This document shows, one piece after another, positions 7,027 through 13,509 of a DNA stretch of 41,617 nt (position 1 is its first letter; each line of letters opens with the position of its first letter). The DNA comes from Streptomyces swartbergensis (GTDB lineage Bacteria; Actinomycetota; Actinomycetes; Streptomycetales; Streptomycetaceae): positions 1-41,617 of the forward strand of contig NZ_NGFN01000031.1 in assembly GCF_002148965.1 (NCBI RefSeq), in the 5' to 3' direction. Below the pieces are notes generated by a model. It did not search any database and had not been told where the DNA came from. It saw only the letters and a list, made by a program, of their open reading frames with translations. The translations under genes and the position numbers were made by a program.

Positions 7027-8493
7027 CTACTTCCGCGTCGGCACCGGGATGTCCAGGATCACGCGCGTGCCGCGCTCCGGGGCCGGGACCATGTCGAACG
7101 TTCCGCCCAACTCGCCCTCCACCAGGGTCCGTACGATCTGGAGGCCGAGGTTGCCCGCGGTCTGCGGATCGAAGCCGTCCGGCAGACCGACACCGTCGTC
7201 CTGGACGGTGACCAGCAGGCGGGCCTCCTTGGTCGTACCGCCGCGGACCGCCGACACCTCGACCGTGCCGGTGTCGCCCTCGCGGAAGCCGTGCTCCAGC
7301 GCGTTCTGCAGAACCTCGGTCAGCACCATCGACAGCGGGGTGGCGACCTCGGCGTCGAGGATGCCGAAGCGGCCGGTGCGCCGGCCCGTGACCTTGCCCG
7401 GGGAGATCTCCGCGACCATCGCCAGGACGCGGTCGGCGATGTCGTCGAACTCCACGCGCTCGTCCAGGTTCTGGGAGAGCGTCTCGTGCACGATCGCAAT
7501 CGATCCGACGCGTCGCACCGCCTCCTCCAGGGCCTCGCGGCCGCGGTCGGATTCGATGCGCCGGGCCTGGAGGCGGAGCAGGGCCGCCACCGTCTGGAGG
7601 TTGTTCTTGACGCGGTGGTGGATCTCCCGGATCGTCGCGTCCTTGGTGATCAATTCGCGCTCGCGGCGGCGGAGCTCGGTGACGTCACGGAGGAGGACCA
7701 GCGAGCCGATGCGGGTGCCCTTGGGCTTGAGGGGGATCGCGCGGAACTGGATGACCCCGTCGGTGGCCTCGATCTCGAACTCGCGGGGCGCCCAGCCGCT
7801 GGCGACCTTGGCGAGCGCTTCGTCCACCGGTCCCAGGGTCGGGGCGAGTTCGGCGGTGGTCTTGCCCAGGTGCTGGCCGACGAGGTCGGAGGCGAGGCCG
7901 AGGCGGTGGTAGGCGGACAGCGCGTTCGGGGAGGCGTACTGGACGATGCCGTCGGCGTCGAGCCGGACCAGTCCGTCACCCACCCGGGGCGAGGCATCCA
8001 TGTCGAGCTGCTGGTTCGCGAACGGGAAGGCGCCGGCCGCGATCATCTGCGCGAGGTCGGAGGCGCTCTGGAGGTAGGTGAGCTCCAAGCGGCTCGGCGT
8101 GCGCACGGTCAGGAGATTGGTGTTGCGCGCGATGACGCCGAGGACGCGTCCCTCCCGCCGCACCGGGATCGACTCGACCCGGACGGGGACCTCTTCCCGC
8201 CACTCGGGGTCCCCCTCGCGCACGATGCGGCCCTCGTCGAGGGCGGCGTCGAGCATCGGGCGGCGGCCACGCGGGACGAGGTGGCCCACCATGTCGTCCT
8301 GGTAGGACGTGGGACCGGTGTTGGGCCGCATCTGCGCGACGGACACGTACCGCGTGCCGTCGCTGGTGGGGACCCACAGCACCAGGTCGGCGAAGGAGAG
8401 GTCGGAGAGCAGCTGCCACTCCGAGACCAGCAGGTGGAGCCACTCGAGATCCGTGTCGTCGAGGGCGGTGTGCTGGCGTACGAGTTCGTTCAT
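7027..8493 (-). CDS. GAF-PAS sensor histidine kinase (PdtaS-like, HisKA_2)
   Basis: The 488-residue soluble kinase has an N-terminal GAF-type domain (about 1-150), a PAS domain (about 170-275) and a HisKA_2 dimerisation/phosphoacceptor domain. The motif EIHHRVKNNLQTVAALL holds the phosphorylated histidine (H292 or H293). An HATPase_c domain with NALEHGF and DDGVGLP boxes follows. It has no membrane segment, so it senses a cytoplasmic signal. Mycobacterial PdtaS partners with PdtaR, an RNA-binding ANTAR response regulator; no regulator is encoded next to this kinase. The ATG (MNELVRQH) is preferred to GTG three codons upstream, by recalled homologues. Its upstream region carries three 20-bp tandem repeats and an orphan DasR site. 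Confidence 0.88.
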   Translation of the reverse strand: MNELVRQHTALDDTDLEWLHLLVSEWQLLSDLSFADLVLWVPTSDGTRYVSVAQMRPNTGPTSYQDDMVGHLVPRGRRPMLDAALDEGRIVREGDPEWREEVPVRVESIPVRREGRVLGVIARNTNLLTVRTPSRLELTYLQSASDLAQMIAAGAFPFANQQLDMDASPRVGDGLVRLDADGIVQYASPNALSAYHRLGLASDLVGQHLGKTTAELAPTLGPVDEALAKVASGWAPREFEIEATDGVIQFRAIPLKPKGTRIGSLVLLRDVTELRRRERELITKDATIREIHHRVKNNLQTVAALLRLQARRIESDRGREALEEAVRRVGSIAIVHETLSQNLDERVEFDDIADRVLAMVAEISPGKVTGRRTGRFGILDAEVATPLSMVLTEVLQNALEHGFREGDTGTVEVSAVRGGTTKEARLLVTVQDDGVGLPDGFDPQTAGNLGLQIVRTLVEGELGGTFDMVPAPERGTRVILDIPVPTRK

Positions 8494-8540
8494 GGAGGGC
8501 ACGTGAGCGAGCGTACCCGGGGGTTTGTACGGCTCTGAAA

Positions 8541-8600
8541 TGTATGGGCCCTCACAGATTCGTACGGGCCCTCACAGATTCGTACGGGCCCTCACAGAGA
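8541..8600. repeat. Three tandem 20-bp repeats upstream of the sensor kinase
   Basis: The unit CGTACGGGCCCTCACAGATT is repeated head to tail with a 20-base period; the first copy differs by two bases and the third at its last three. The block ends about 50 bp from the kinase start codon and contains the 6-bp palindrome GGGCCC in every unit. With two helical turns per unit, it could place a DNA-binding protein on one face. Confidence 0.85.
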
Positions 8601-8836
8601 GGGGTCCTCGCAGACGGGGTCCTGAAACACCCGCGGGCCGCGGCGCCTGGGAGGGACCCTCAACCCTCCCGGCACCGCAGCCCGGAGCAGTATCGGCCGT
8701 GGGGTGTGCGGTCCCGGTCGGCCGAAGGACGAGGAGCCGGGGCAGTCAGGGCAGAGAGCCTCGGTTCCTCTGTCCGCCTTCCTGTGCGGGGAAGGCGGAG
8801 GCTGGTGCGCGCTTCACACGCGCTCTCATCACGCAT

Positions 8837-8852
8837 TGTGGACTAGACCACT
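8837..8852. promoter_or_regulatory. Orphan DasR-responsive element (dre)
   Basis: TGTGGACTAGACCACT shares 12 of 16 positions with the dre consensus ACTGGTCTAGACCAGT, and 14 contiguous bases (TGTGGACTAGACCA) with the site in front of dasR at 18510-18525. The nearest downstream gene on the minus strand is the sensor kinase, about 340 bp away; on the plus strand no gene follows for 900 bp. Confidence 0.65.
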
Positions 8853-8932
8853 CGTAGGTGTCCATGCGTTGGAGGCTGTTCGTTGCTGTTAGTTCTCCGA
8901 CTGATCGGACGCACTGGCGTCCTCCACGCAGC

Positions 8933-9649
8933 CTAACCCGTGTGGGTTCCTGTGCGGGGCCAGATGGACATGGCAATTTCCGCGACCGCCTCCAGTTCCT
9001 CCCGGCTCGCCCCGTCCCGCGCCTGTTGCGACATGCCCTGGATCATCGCTCCGGTATGGCGGGCCAGGGCGGCGGCGTCGGTGCCCGGGGGCAGCACGCC
9101 GGCGGCGACATCGGCTCTGATGCGGCTCTCGAACGCGGCGATGTTGGCGTTGCGGCGGTCCCGCAGCGACTGTTCGACCTCGGGCGTCGAGCAGTTCGCG
9201 GCGGCGTGGACGACGAGGCAGCCGTGCGGGTGGCCGGCTTCCGTGTACGCGGTGGCGGCCTCGCGCAGCACGCGCTCGACGGCGGCCCGGGCGGTGGGCT
9301 CCTCGGCGAGGGCCCGGTCGGTGAACGAGCCGTACCTCGTGCCGTAGACCTGCACGACCTCCTCGAAGAGGGACCGCTTGTCGCCGAAGGCCGCGTAGAG
9401 GCTGGGCGCACCGATGTCCATGACGCGGGTGAGGTCGGAGACGGACGTGGCCTCGTAGCCGTGCTCCCAGAAGGCCAGGAGCGCCTTCTCCAGTGCCGTC
9501 TCGCGATCGAAGGAGCGGGGGCGGCCGCGAGGCCTCCGCTTGACCTTGCCCGTCGAGGCTCCGAGCCTCTCGGCCTCCGCGATTCCGGGCCTCTCGGCCT
9601 CCACGGCCCCGCGCCCCTCGGCCCTCATGGTCCCGTCGTCGTTCACCAT
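8933..9649 (-). CDS. TetR-family transcriptional repressor
   Basis: The 238-residue regulator has a TetR HTH near residues 38-80, reading ALEKALLAFWEHGYEATSVS and then IGAPSLYAAFGDKRSLFEE. A ligand-binding C-terminal domain contains HGCLVVHAAANCSTP and a TetR_C_16/YxaF-like tail. The start is uncertain: ATG 9658 would overlap the first operator half-site, so ATG 9649 is chosen, with ATG 9628 possible. It is divergent from an SDR oxidoreductase gene. Two near-identical palindromes lie between them (9656-9682 and 9703-9730), one at each start, so it very likely represses itself and the SDR gene until an unknown, perhaps electrophilic, ligand binds. Confidence 0.88.
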   Translation of the reverse strand: MVNDDGTMRAEGRGAVEAERPGIAEAERLGASTGKVKRRPRGRPRSFDRETALEKALLAFWEHGYEATSVSDLTRVMDIGAPSLYAAFGDKRSLFEEVVQVYGTRYGSFTDRALAEEPTARAAVERVLREAATAYTEAGHPHGCLVVHAAANCSTPEVEQSLRDRRNANIAAFESRIRADVAAGVLPPGTDAAALARHTGAMIQGMSQQARDGASREELEAVAEIAMSIWPRTGTHTG

Positions 9650-9655
9650 GGAGTG

Positions 9656-9682
9656 CATTTTATAGCGGGCACTAGAGAAATG
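9656..9682. promoter_or_regulatory. TetR operator 1 (regulator side)
   Basis: CATTT at the left and AAATG at the right flank a TAGCGGGCACTA core, forming an imperfect dyad. The same layout recurs at 9703-9730, 47 bp away centre to centre. It sits immediately upstream of the chosen TetR start. Confidence 0.7.
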
Positions 9683-9702
9683 TCGGCGGGGTGCGGTACG
9701 GT

Positions 9703-9730
9703 CATTTCTGTAGCGACCACTAGGGAAATG
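9703..9730. promoter_or_regulatory. TetR operator 2 (SDR side)
   Basis: CATTTC and GAAATG flank a TAGCGACCACTA core, matching operator 1 almost base for base. It ends 16 bp before the SDR start codon, so a bound repressor would block its promoter or early transcription. Confidence 0.72.
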
Positions 9731-9746
9731 TGAAAGGGGCGCCGCC

Positions 9747-10499
9747 ATGGGCGTGCTCACGGGCAGGACGGCACTCGTCACCGGGGCGAGCAGGGGCATC
9801 GGGCGAGGGATCGCCGAGCGGCTGGGCCGCGACGGCGCGCGGGTCGGGGTGCACTACGGCAGGAACGAGACGGCGGCGAAGGAGACGGTCGCGGCGATCG
9901 AGGCGGCGGGCGGCTCGGCGTTCGCGGTGGGTATGGAGCTGGGCGTGCCGGGGGACGCCGAGGCGCTGTGGGCGGAGTTCGACCGGCACGCGGACGGGCT
10001 GGACATCCTGGTGAACAACGCGGGGATCGGCAACACGCGGCCGATCCAGGAGCTGGACGAGCAGGAGTACGACAAGGTCTTCGCGGTGAACGTGAAGGCG
10101 CCGCTCTTCATCCTCAAGCACGGCATGAGCCGGCTGCGGGACGGCGGCCGGGTCGTCAACATCTCGTCGGGCTTGGCCCGGACCGCCGTGATGCCGGACA
10201 ACATGGCGTACGCGATGACGAAGGGCGCCCTGGACGTCCTCTCACGGGACCTGTCCAAGGTACTGGGCCCTCGGGGCATCACGGTGAACTCGGTGGCGCC
10301 GGGGATCATCGACACGGACAACACGGCCCGGTTGCTGCGGGGCACTGCCGACGGCTGGGCGAAGGCCGCGGCGATATCGGCGCTGGGCGGGGTGGGCGAG
10401 CCGGCCGAAGTCGCCGACGTGGTGGCGTTCCTGGTCTCGGACGGGGGCCGGTGGGTCACGGGGAGCTGGGTTGATGTGACGGGGGGTTCGCTCACGTAG
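9747..10499 (+). CDS. Short-chain dehydrogenase/reductase
   Basis: The 250-residue protein is a classical SDR oxidoreductase of FabG-like length. The NAD(P)-binding motif TGASRGIG is at 12-19 and NNAG at 90-93. The catalytic serine is S140 or S141, with Y155 and K159 in YAMTK. A conserved PG motif follows the active site (VAPGIIDT). A basic residue in TGASRG and HYGRNE suggest NADP(H) preference, which is inference. The start has GAAAGGGG upstream. Its divergent TetR neighbour and shared operators suggest it is induced by a small molecule that it may reduce or oxidise; the substrate is unknown. Confidence 0.9.
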   Translation: MGVLTGRTALVTGASRGIGRGIAERLGRDGARVGVHYGRNETAAKETVAAIEAAGGSAFAVGMELGVPGDAEALWAEFDRHADGLDILVNNAGIGNTRPIQELDEQEYDKVFAVNVKAPLFILKHGMSRLRDGGRVVNISSGLARTAVMPDNMAYAMTKGALDVLSRDLSKVLGPRGITVNSVAPGIIDTDNTARLLRGTADGWAKAAAISALGGVGEPAEVADVVAFLVSDGGRWVTGSWVDVTGGSLT

Positions 10500-10586
10500 G
10501 GGCGTCGGCACGTAGCCGGGGGATCCAGGCGAGTGTCCATCGCCCTGCCCCTGTCATCAGCCAGTCACCATCACCCCGCCCCGGCC

Positions 10587-11657
10587 TCAGCGAGTCGGCG
10601 TCACCTTCGCCAGCGCGCGAGGGGCGTCCGGGTCCTGGCCGCGGGCGATGGTGACCTCGTAGGCCAGGAGCTGGAGGGGAATGATCTCCAGGACGGGCTG
10701 GACCTCCTCGGCCACGTCGTCCGTCGGCAGGGCGAAGCCGGCCGACGTCTGCTCGACTTGATGCCTGGGGCCGATGACGACCAGGTCGGCACCTCGGCCG
10801 CGCAGCCGGTCGAGGACCGGCTGGAGCGCTTCGCCGCCCTTGCCGTCGGTGACCACGGCGATGACCGGGGAGACGTTGTCGACCATGGCGAGCGGTCCGT
10901 GCAGCAGGTCGGCGCCGGAGTAGGACAGGGCGGGTATGTAGCTGGTCTCCATCAGCTTGAGGGCGGCCTCCTTGGCCGTGGGGTAGCCGTAGCCGCGTGA
11001 GGTGATCACCATGCGCTCGGCGAAGCGGTAGCGGGCGGCGAGGGTACGCACCTCGTCCTGCCGGGCGAGCAGCTGCTCGGCGAGGTCCGGCAGCACCTGG
11101 GCGGGCGCGCCGTCGCCGCCGCGCAGGCCCTCGACGAACAGGTAGAGCGCGAGGAGGGAGGCGGTGTACGTCTTGGTCGCGGGGAGGGCCTTCTCCGGTC
11201 CGGCCATGATGTCGATGTGGTACTCGGAGACGCCGGCGAGCGGTGAGTCCGGATTGTTGGTGACGGCGAGCGTGATCGCGTCGGCCTCGCGGGCGGCCCG
11301 GGTCGAGGCGACCAGGTCCGGAGAGCCGCCGGACTGACTGACGGTGACGACCAGGACGTCCGTGAGGTCGGGCCGGGCGCCGTAGGCCGTGGTGGTGGAC
11401 ATGGAGGTGAGGCCGCAGGGCAGGCCGAGCCGGATCTCCAGGAGGTACTTGGCGTAGAGGGCGGCGTTGTCGGAGGTGCCGCGGGCGGTCAGCAGGACGA
11501 AGCGGGGAGCACGGGCGGCGATCCGCCGTGCCACGTCCCGGATGGCGGGGGCGCCGTCGGCCAGGATCCGGCGCAGGACGGCGGGCTGCTCCGCCATCTC
11601 CCGGGCCATGATCCGGCCCGGGCGCTCGCTGAGGGTGTCCGGAGTGGCGGCGGTCAT
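10587..11657 (-). CDS. SIS-domain aminosugar-phosphate isomerase/deaminase-like protein
   Basis: The 356-residue protein contains two SIS domains like the isomerase half of GlmS, without the glutaminase domain. Sugar-phosphate binding segments read TARGTSDNAALYAKYLLEIR and TVSQSGGSPDLV, and the second domain includes GYGYPTAKEAALKLMETSYI. Stand-alone proteins of this type include NagB-II, which deaminates glucosamine-6-phosphate, and AgaS. The start ATG has GGAAGGAA eight bases upstream; the longer frame lacks this. It is divergent from nagB, with one dre between them, so it probably belongs to the DasR regulon. Whether it duplicates NagB activity or handles another aminosugar phosphate cannot be told from sequence. 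Confidence 0.85.
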   Translation of the reverse strand: MTAATPDTLSERPGRIMAREMAEQPAVLRRILADGAPAIRDVARRIAARAPRFVLLTARGTSDNAALYAKYLLEIRLGLPCGLTSMSTTTAYGARPDLTDVLVVTVSQSGGSPDLVASTRAAREADAITLAVTNNPDSPLAGVSEYHIDIMAGPEKALPATKTYTASLLALYLFVEGLRGGDGAPAQVLPDLAEQLLARQDEVRTLAARYRFAERMVITSRGYGYPTAKEAALKLMETSYIPALSYSGADLLHGPLAMVDNVSPVIAVVTDGKGGEALQPVLDRLRGRGADLVVIGPRHQVEQTSAGFALPTDDVAEEVQPVLEIIPLQLLAYEVTIARGQDPDAPRALAKVTPTR

Positions 11658-11833
11658 GGCGGGGTTCCTTCCGGGGACGCGGGCGGATGCAGCTCCCATT
11701 CCACTCCCCCGCGCCGCGGAACGCCCACGCGGGACCGGCGCTGTTCACCTGCCGGAGACCTGGCCGGCACCGGGCCGCTGCCCCTGTGGGACCGGCGGCA
11801 TTCACCCTGGGAGCGACGCCACCGCTCTGTTAG

Positions 11834-11849
11834 ATTGGTCTAAACCACA
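11834..11849. promoter_or_regulatory. dre (DasR site) between the SIS gene and nagB
   Basis: ATTGGTCTAAACCACA matches 12 of 16 positions of the DasR consensus ACTGGTCTAGACCAGT. It lies 58 bp before nagB and 176 bp before the SIS gene start. DasR control of nagB is established in S. coelicolor. Confidence 0.88.
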
Positions 11850-11906
11850 CGACCCCTCCCGGGTCCCGTCCCAGTTGAGCATCCCTCTCAGATCGGCAGG
11901 CCCAGC

Positions 11907-12692
11907 GTGGAAGTTGTCATCGTTCCGGACGCCAAGGCGGGCGGCGAGCTCATCGCCGAGGCCATGGCTCAGCTGCTCCGGCGCAAGCCCGACGCCCTGC
12001 TCGGCGTGGCGACCGGCTCGACGCCGCTGCCCGTGTACGAGGCGCTGGCGGCCAAGGTGCGGTCCGGTGCCGTGGAGGCCGCGCGGGCGCGGATAGCCCA
12101 GCTCGACGAGTACGTGGGGCTGCCTGCCGACCATCCGGAGTCGTACCGCTCGGTGCTGCGGCGTGAGGTGCTGGAGCCGCTGGGGATCGGGATGGACCAG
12201 TTCATGGGGCCGGACGGCACGGCCGAGGACGTGCCGGGGGCGTGCGAGGCCTACGACCAGGCGCTCGTGGACGCCGGGGGTGTGGACCTTCAGCTGCTCG
12301 GGATCGGGACCGACGGGCACATAGGGTTCAACGAGCCGTGTTCGTCGCTGGCGTCGCGGACACGGATCAAGACGCTGACCGAGCAGACCCGGATCGACAA
12401 CGCGCGCTTCTTCGACGGCGATATCGAGCGGGTGCCGCACCACGTGATCACGCAGGGCATCGGCACGATCCTGGAGGCCCGCCACCTGGTGCTGCTCGCC
12501 ACCGGTGAGGGCAAGGCGGACGCGGTCGCGGCGACGGTGGAGGGGCCGGTCGCCGCGGTGTGCCCCGCCTCCGCGCTCCAGCTCCACCCGCATGCGACCG
12601 TCGTTGTCGACGAGGCCGCCGCGTCGAAGCTGAAGCTGGCGGACTACTTCCGGCACACCTACGCCAACAAGCCGGACTGGCAGGGCATCTAG
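11907..12692 (+). CDS. nagB: Glucosamine-6-phosphate deaminase NagB
   Basis: The 261-residue enzyme converts glucosamine-6-phosphate to fructose-6-phosphate and ammonia, sending imported aminosugar into glycolysis. Family motifs are ATGSTPLPVYEAL (35-47), the catalytic-base region LDEYVGLP (D67, 66-73) and GIGTDGHIGFNEP (132-144) with active-site H138. Length is normal for NagB. The start GTG gives MEVVIVPDAKAGG, the conserved N-terminal strand. A DasR site lies 58 bp upstream, and glucosamine-6-phosphate is the effector that releases DasR, so the enzyme drains its own inducer. Its TAG stop overlaps the convergent stop of the membrane-protein gene. Confidence 0.96.
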   Translation: MEVVIVPDAKAGGELIAEAMAQLLRRKPDALLGVATGSTPLPVYEALAAKVRSGAVEAARARIAQLDEYVGLPADHPESYRSVLRREVLEPLGIGMDQFMGPDGTAEDVPGACEAYDQALVDAGGVDLQLLGIGTDGHIGFNEPCSSLASRTRIKTLTEQTRIDNARFFDGDIERVPHHVITQGIGTILEARHLVLLATGEGKADAVAATVEGPVAAVCPASALQLHPHATVVVDEAAASKLKLADYFRHTYANKPDWQGI

Positions 12693-13234
12693 CGGCCGAG
12701 CGCCCCTGCCTCAAGAGGCTCGTCCTCGGCCGGCTCGTCCTCGGCCCGCAGGCCGGCCACCCACAGCGGCATGACCCAGTGGACCACGAGGACGGCGATG
12801 AGGAGGGGTGCCGCGTAGGCCTTCGGGGCATTGCCGTCGACTCCGCCTGCGATCAGCAGGGCGACCGCCGTCGCGGCCAGGAGCAGCGTGGTCATGCGGT
12901 GGGCCCGGGCCAGGACGCGGCTGCGCTCGGCCGACTGCCGCTCGTCCAGTACGTGTTCGCGCAGCTCCAGCAGGCCCCGGGTGGCGCCGTTGATGATCCC
13001 GGTCGCGACCATCCAGGGAAGCAGCAGCACCGCCATCGCGGCGACGGGCCACAGCGGCTCACCCTCGGCGAGGAAGAAGTGGGTCATCAGTGCGCCGATG
13101 GCCACGGTGAGGGTGATGTGCGCGGCGACGGCCAGACGTCGGCGTGCCGCCGTGGCGTACCAGGCCTGGCCGCGACGGTCGTTCATGAGCCGCAGCATGC
13201 TCCGGTCGTAGCGGGTCAGGCGTGTCGTCGTCAT
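12689..13234 (-). CDS. Membrane protein of an XRE-linked pair, function unknown
   Basis: The 181-residue protein has an amphipathic basic N-terminus followed by four hydrophobic segments (about 32-52, 58-82, 114-128 and 138-161) and an acidic tail. I recognise no enzymatic motif; it resembles the membrane partner that small XRE regulators often precede in Gram-positive bacteria. Its ATG overlaps the stop of the upstream XRE gene (ATGA), so they are translationally coupled. The 3' end overlaps the convergent nagB stop by four bases. Confidence 0.8.
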   Translation of the reverse strand: MTTTRLTRYDRSMLRLMNDRRGQAWYATAARRRLAVAAHITLTVAIGALMTHFFLAEGEPLWPVAAMAVLLLPWMVATGIINGATRGLLELREHVLDERQSAERSRVLARAHRMTTLLLAATAVALLIAGGVDGNAPKAYAAPLLIAVLVVHWVMPLWVAGLRAEDEPAEDEPLEAGALGR

Positions 13235-13479
13235 GGCTGGTTCCTCCCGTAGACCTCGTCCGTGAGCGGCCGGAACGGTTCGAGGGAGAACAGGGCCTCG
13301 ACCGGCAGATCGAAGAACTTCGAGATCTTCAGTGCCAGGTCGAGGCTCGGGTTGTACTGCCCTCGCTCGATGTAGCCGATGGTCTGGTAGTGGGCTCCCA
13401 CTGCCTCGGCCAGGCTCTGGCGCGACACCTTCCGTTCGGCGCGCACCATGGCCAACCTGTTGTGCACCTGCTCGCTCAT
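13231..13479 (-). CDS. Small XRE-family (Cro/cI-type) transcriptional regulator
   Basis: The 82-residue protein is almost wholly an HTH_3 domain. It reads RLAMVRAERKVSRQSLAEAVG with the recognition helix in HYQTIGYIERGQYNPS, and then the conserved LALKISKFFDLPVEALFSLE. Proteins of this size bind DNA as dimers and usually repress their own operon. It is coupled by a 4-base overlap to the membrane-protein gene. A 16-bp palindrome at 13492-13507, just upstream of the start, is a natural candidate for its operator. The upstream dasD gene ends only 30 bp away. Confidence 0.9.
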   Translation of the reverse strand: MSEQVHNRLAMVRAERKVSRQSLAEAVGAHYQTIGYIERGQYNPSLDLALKISKFFDLPVEALFSLEPFRPLTDEVYGRNQP

Positions 13480-13491
13480 GTATAAGAAGTA

Positions 13492-13507
13492 CTACATCCG
13501 GAGGTAG
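13492..13507. promoter_or_regulatory. Palindrome before the XRE gene, candidate operator
   Basis: CTACATCCGGAGGTAG is a palindrome with one mismatched pair, centred on TCCGGA. It lies 13 bp upstream of the XRE start, in the 30-bp gap after dasD, next to a TATAAG-like A/T-rich patch that could be the promoter -10. Confidence 0.5.
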
Positions 13508-13509
13508 CT

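Larger units (their letters stand above)
8494..8932. other. Intergenic region before the sensor kinase, no gene seen
   Basis: About 440 bases lie between the kinase start and the TetR stop. Frames here are short or antisense shadows. It holds three 20-bp tandem repeats (8541-8600), a DasR-site match (8837-8852) and a small hairpin (TCCGA-CTGA-TCGGA near 8897-8910). A small RNA is possible but nothing in the sequence proves one. Confidence 0.5.

Noticed and set aside
8541..8600. CRISPR array
   Set aside because: The units are directly adjacent with no spacers and there are only three; no cas gene is present.
8858..9733. Plus-strand open frame beginning near the orphan dre
   Set aside because: It is mostly antisense to the TetR gene and has no domain, so it is not a believable target of the DasR site.
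11728..11808. Imperfect direct repeat (GGGACCGGCG..TTCACC) between the SIS gene and nagB
   Set aside because: The two copies share only scattered GC-rich words and could be chance; not strong enough for a feature.
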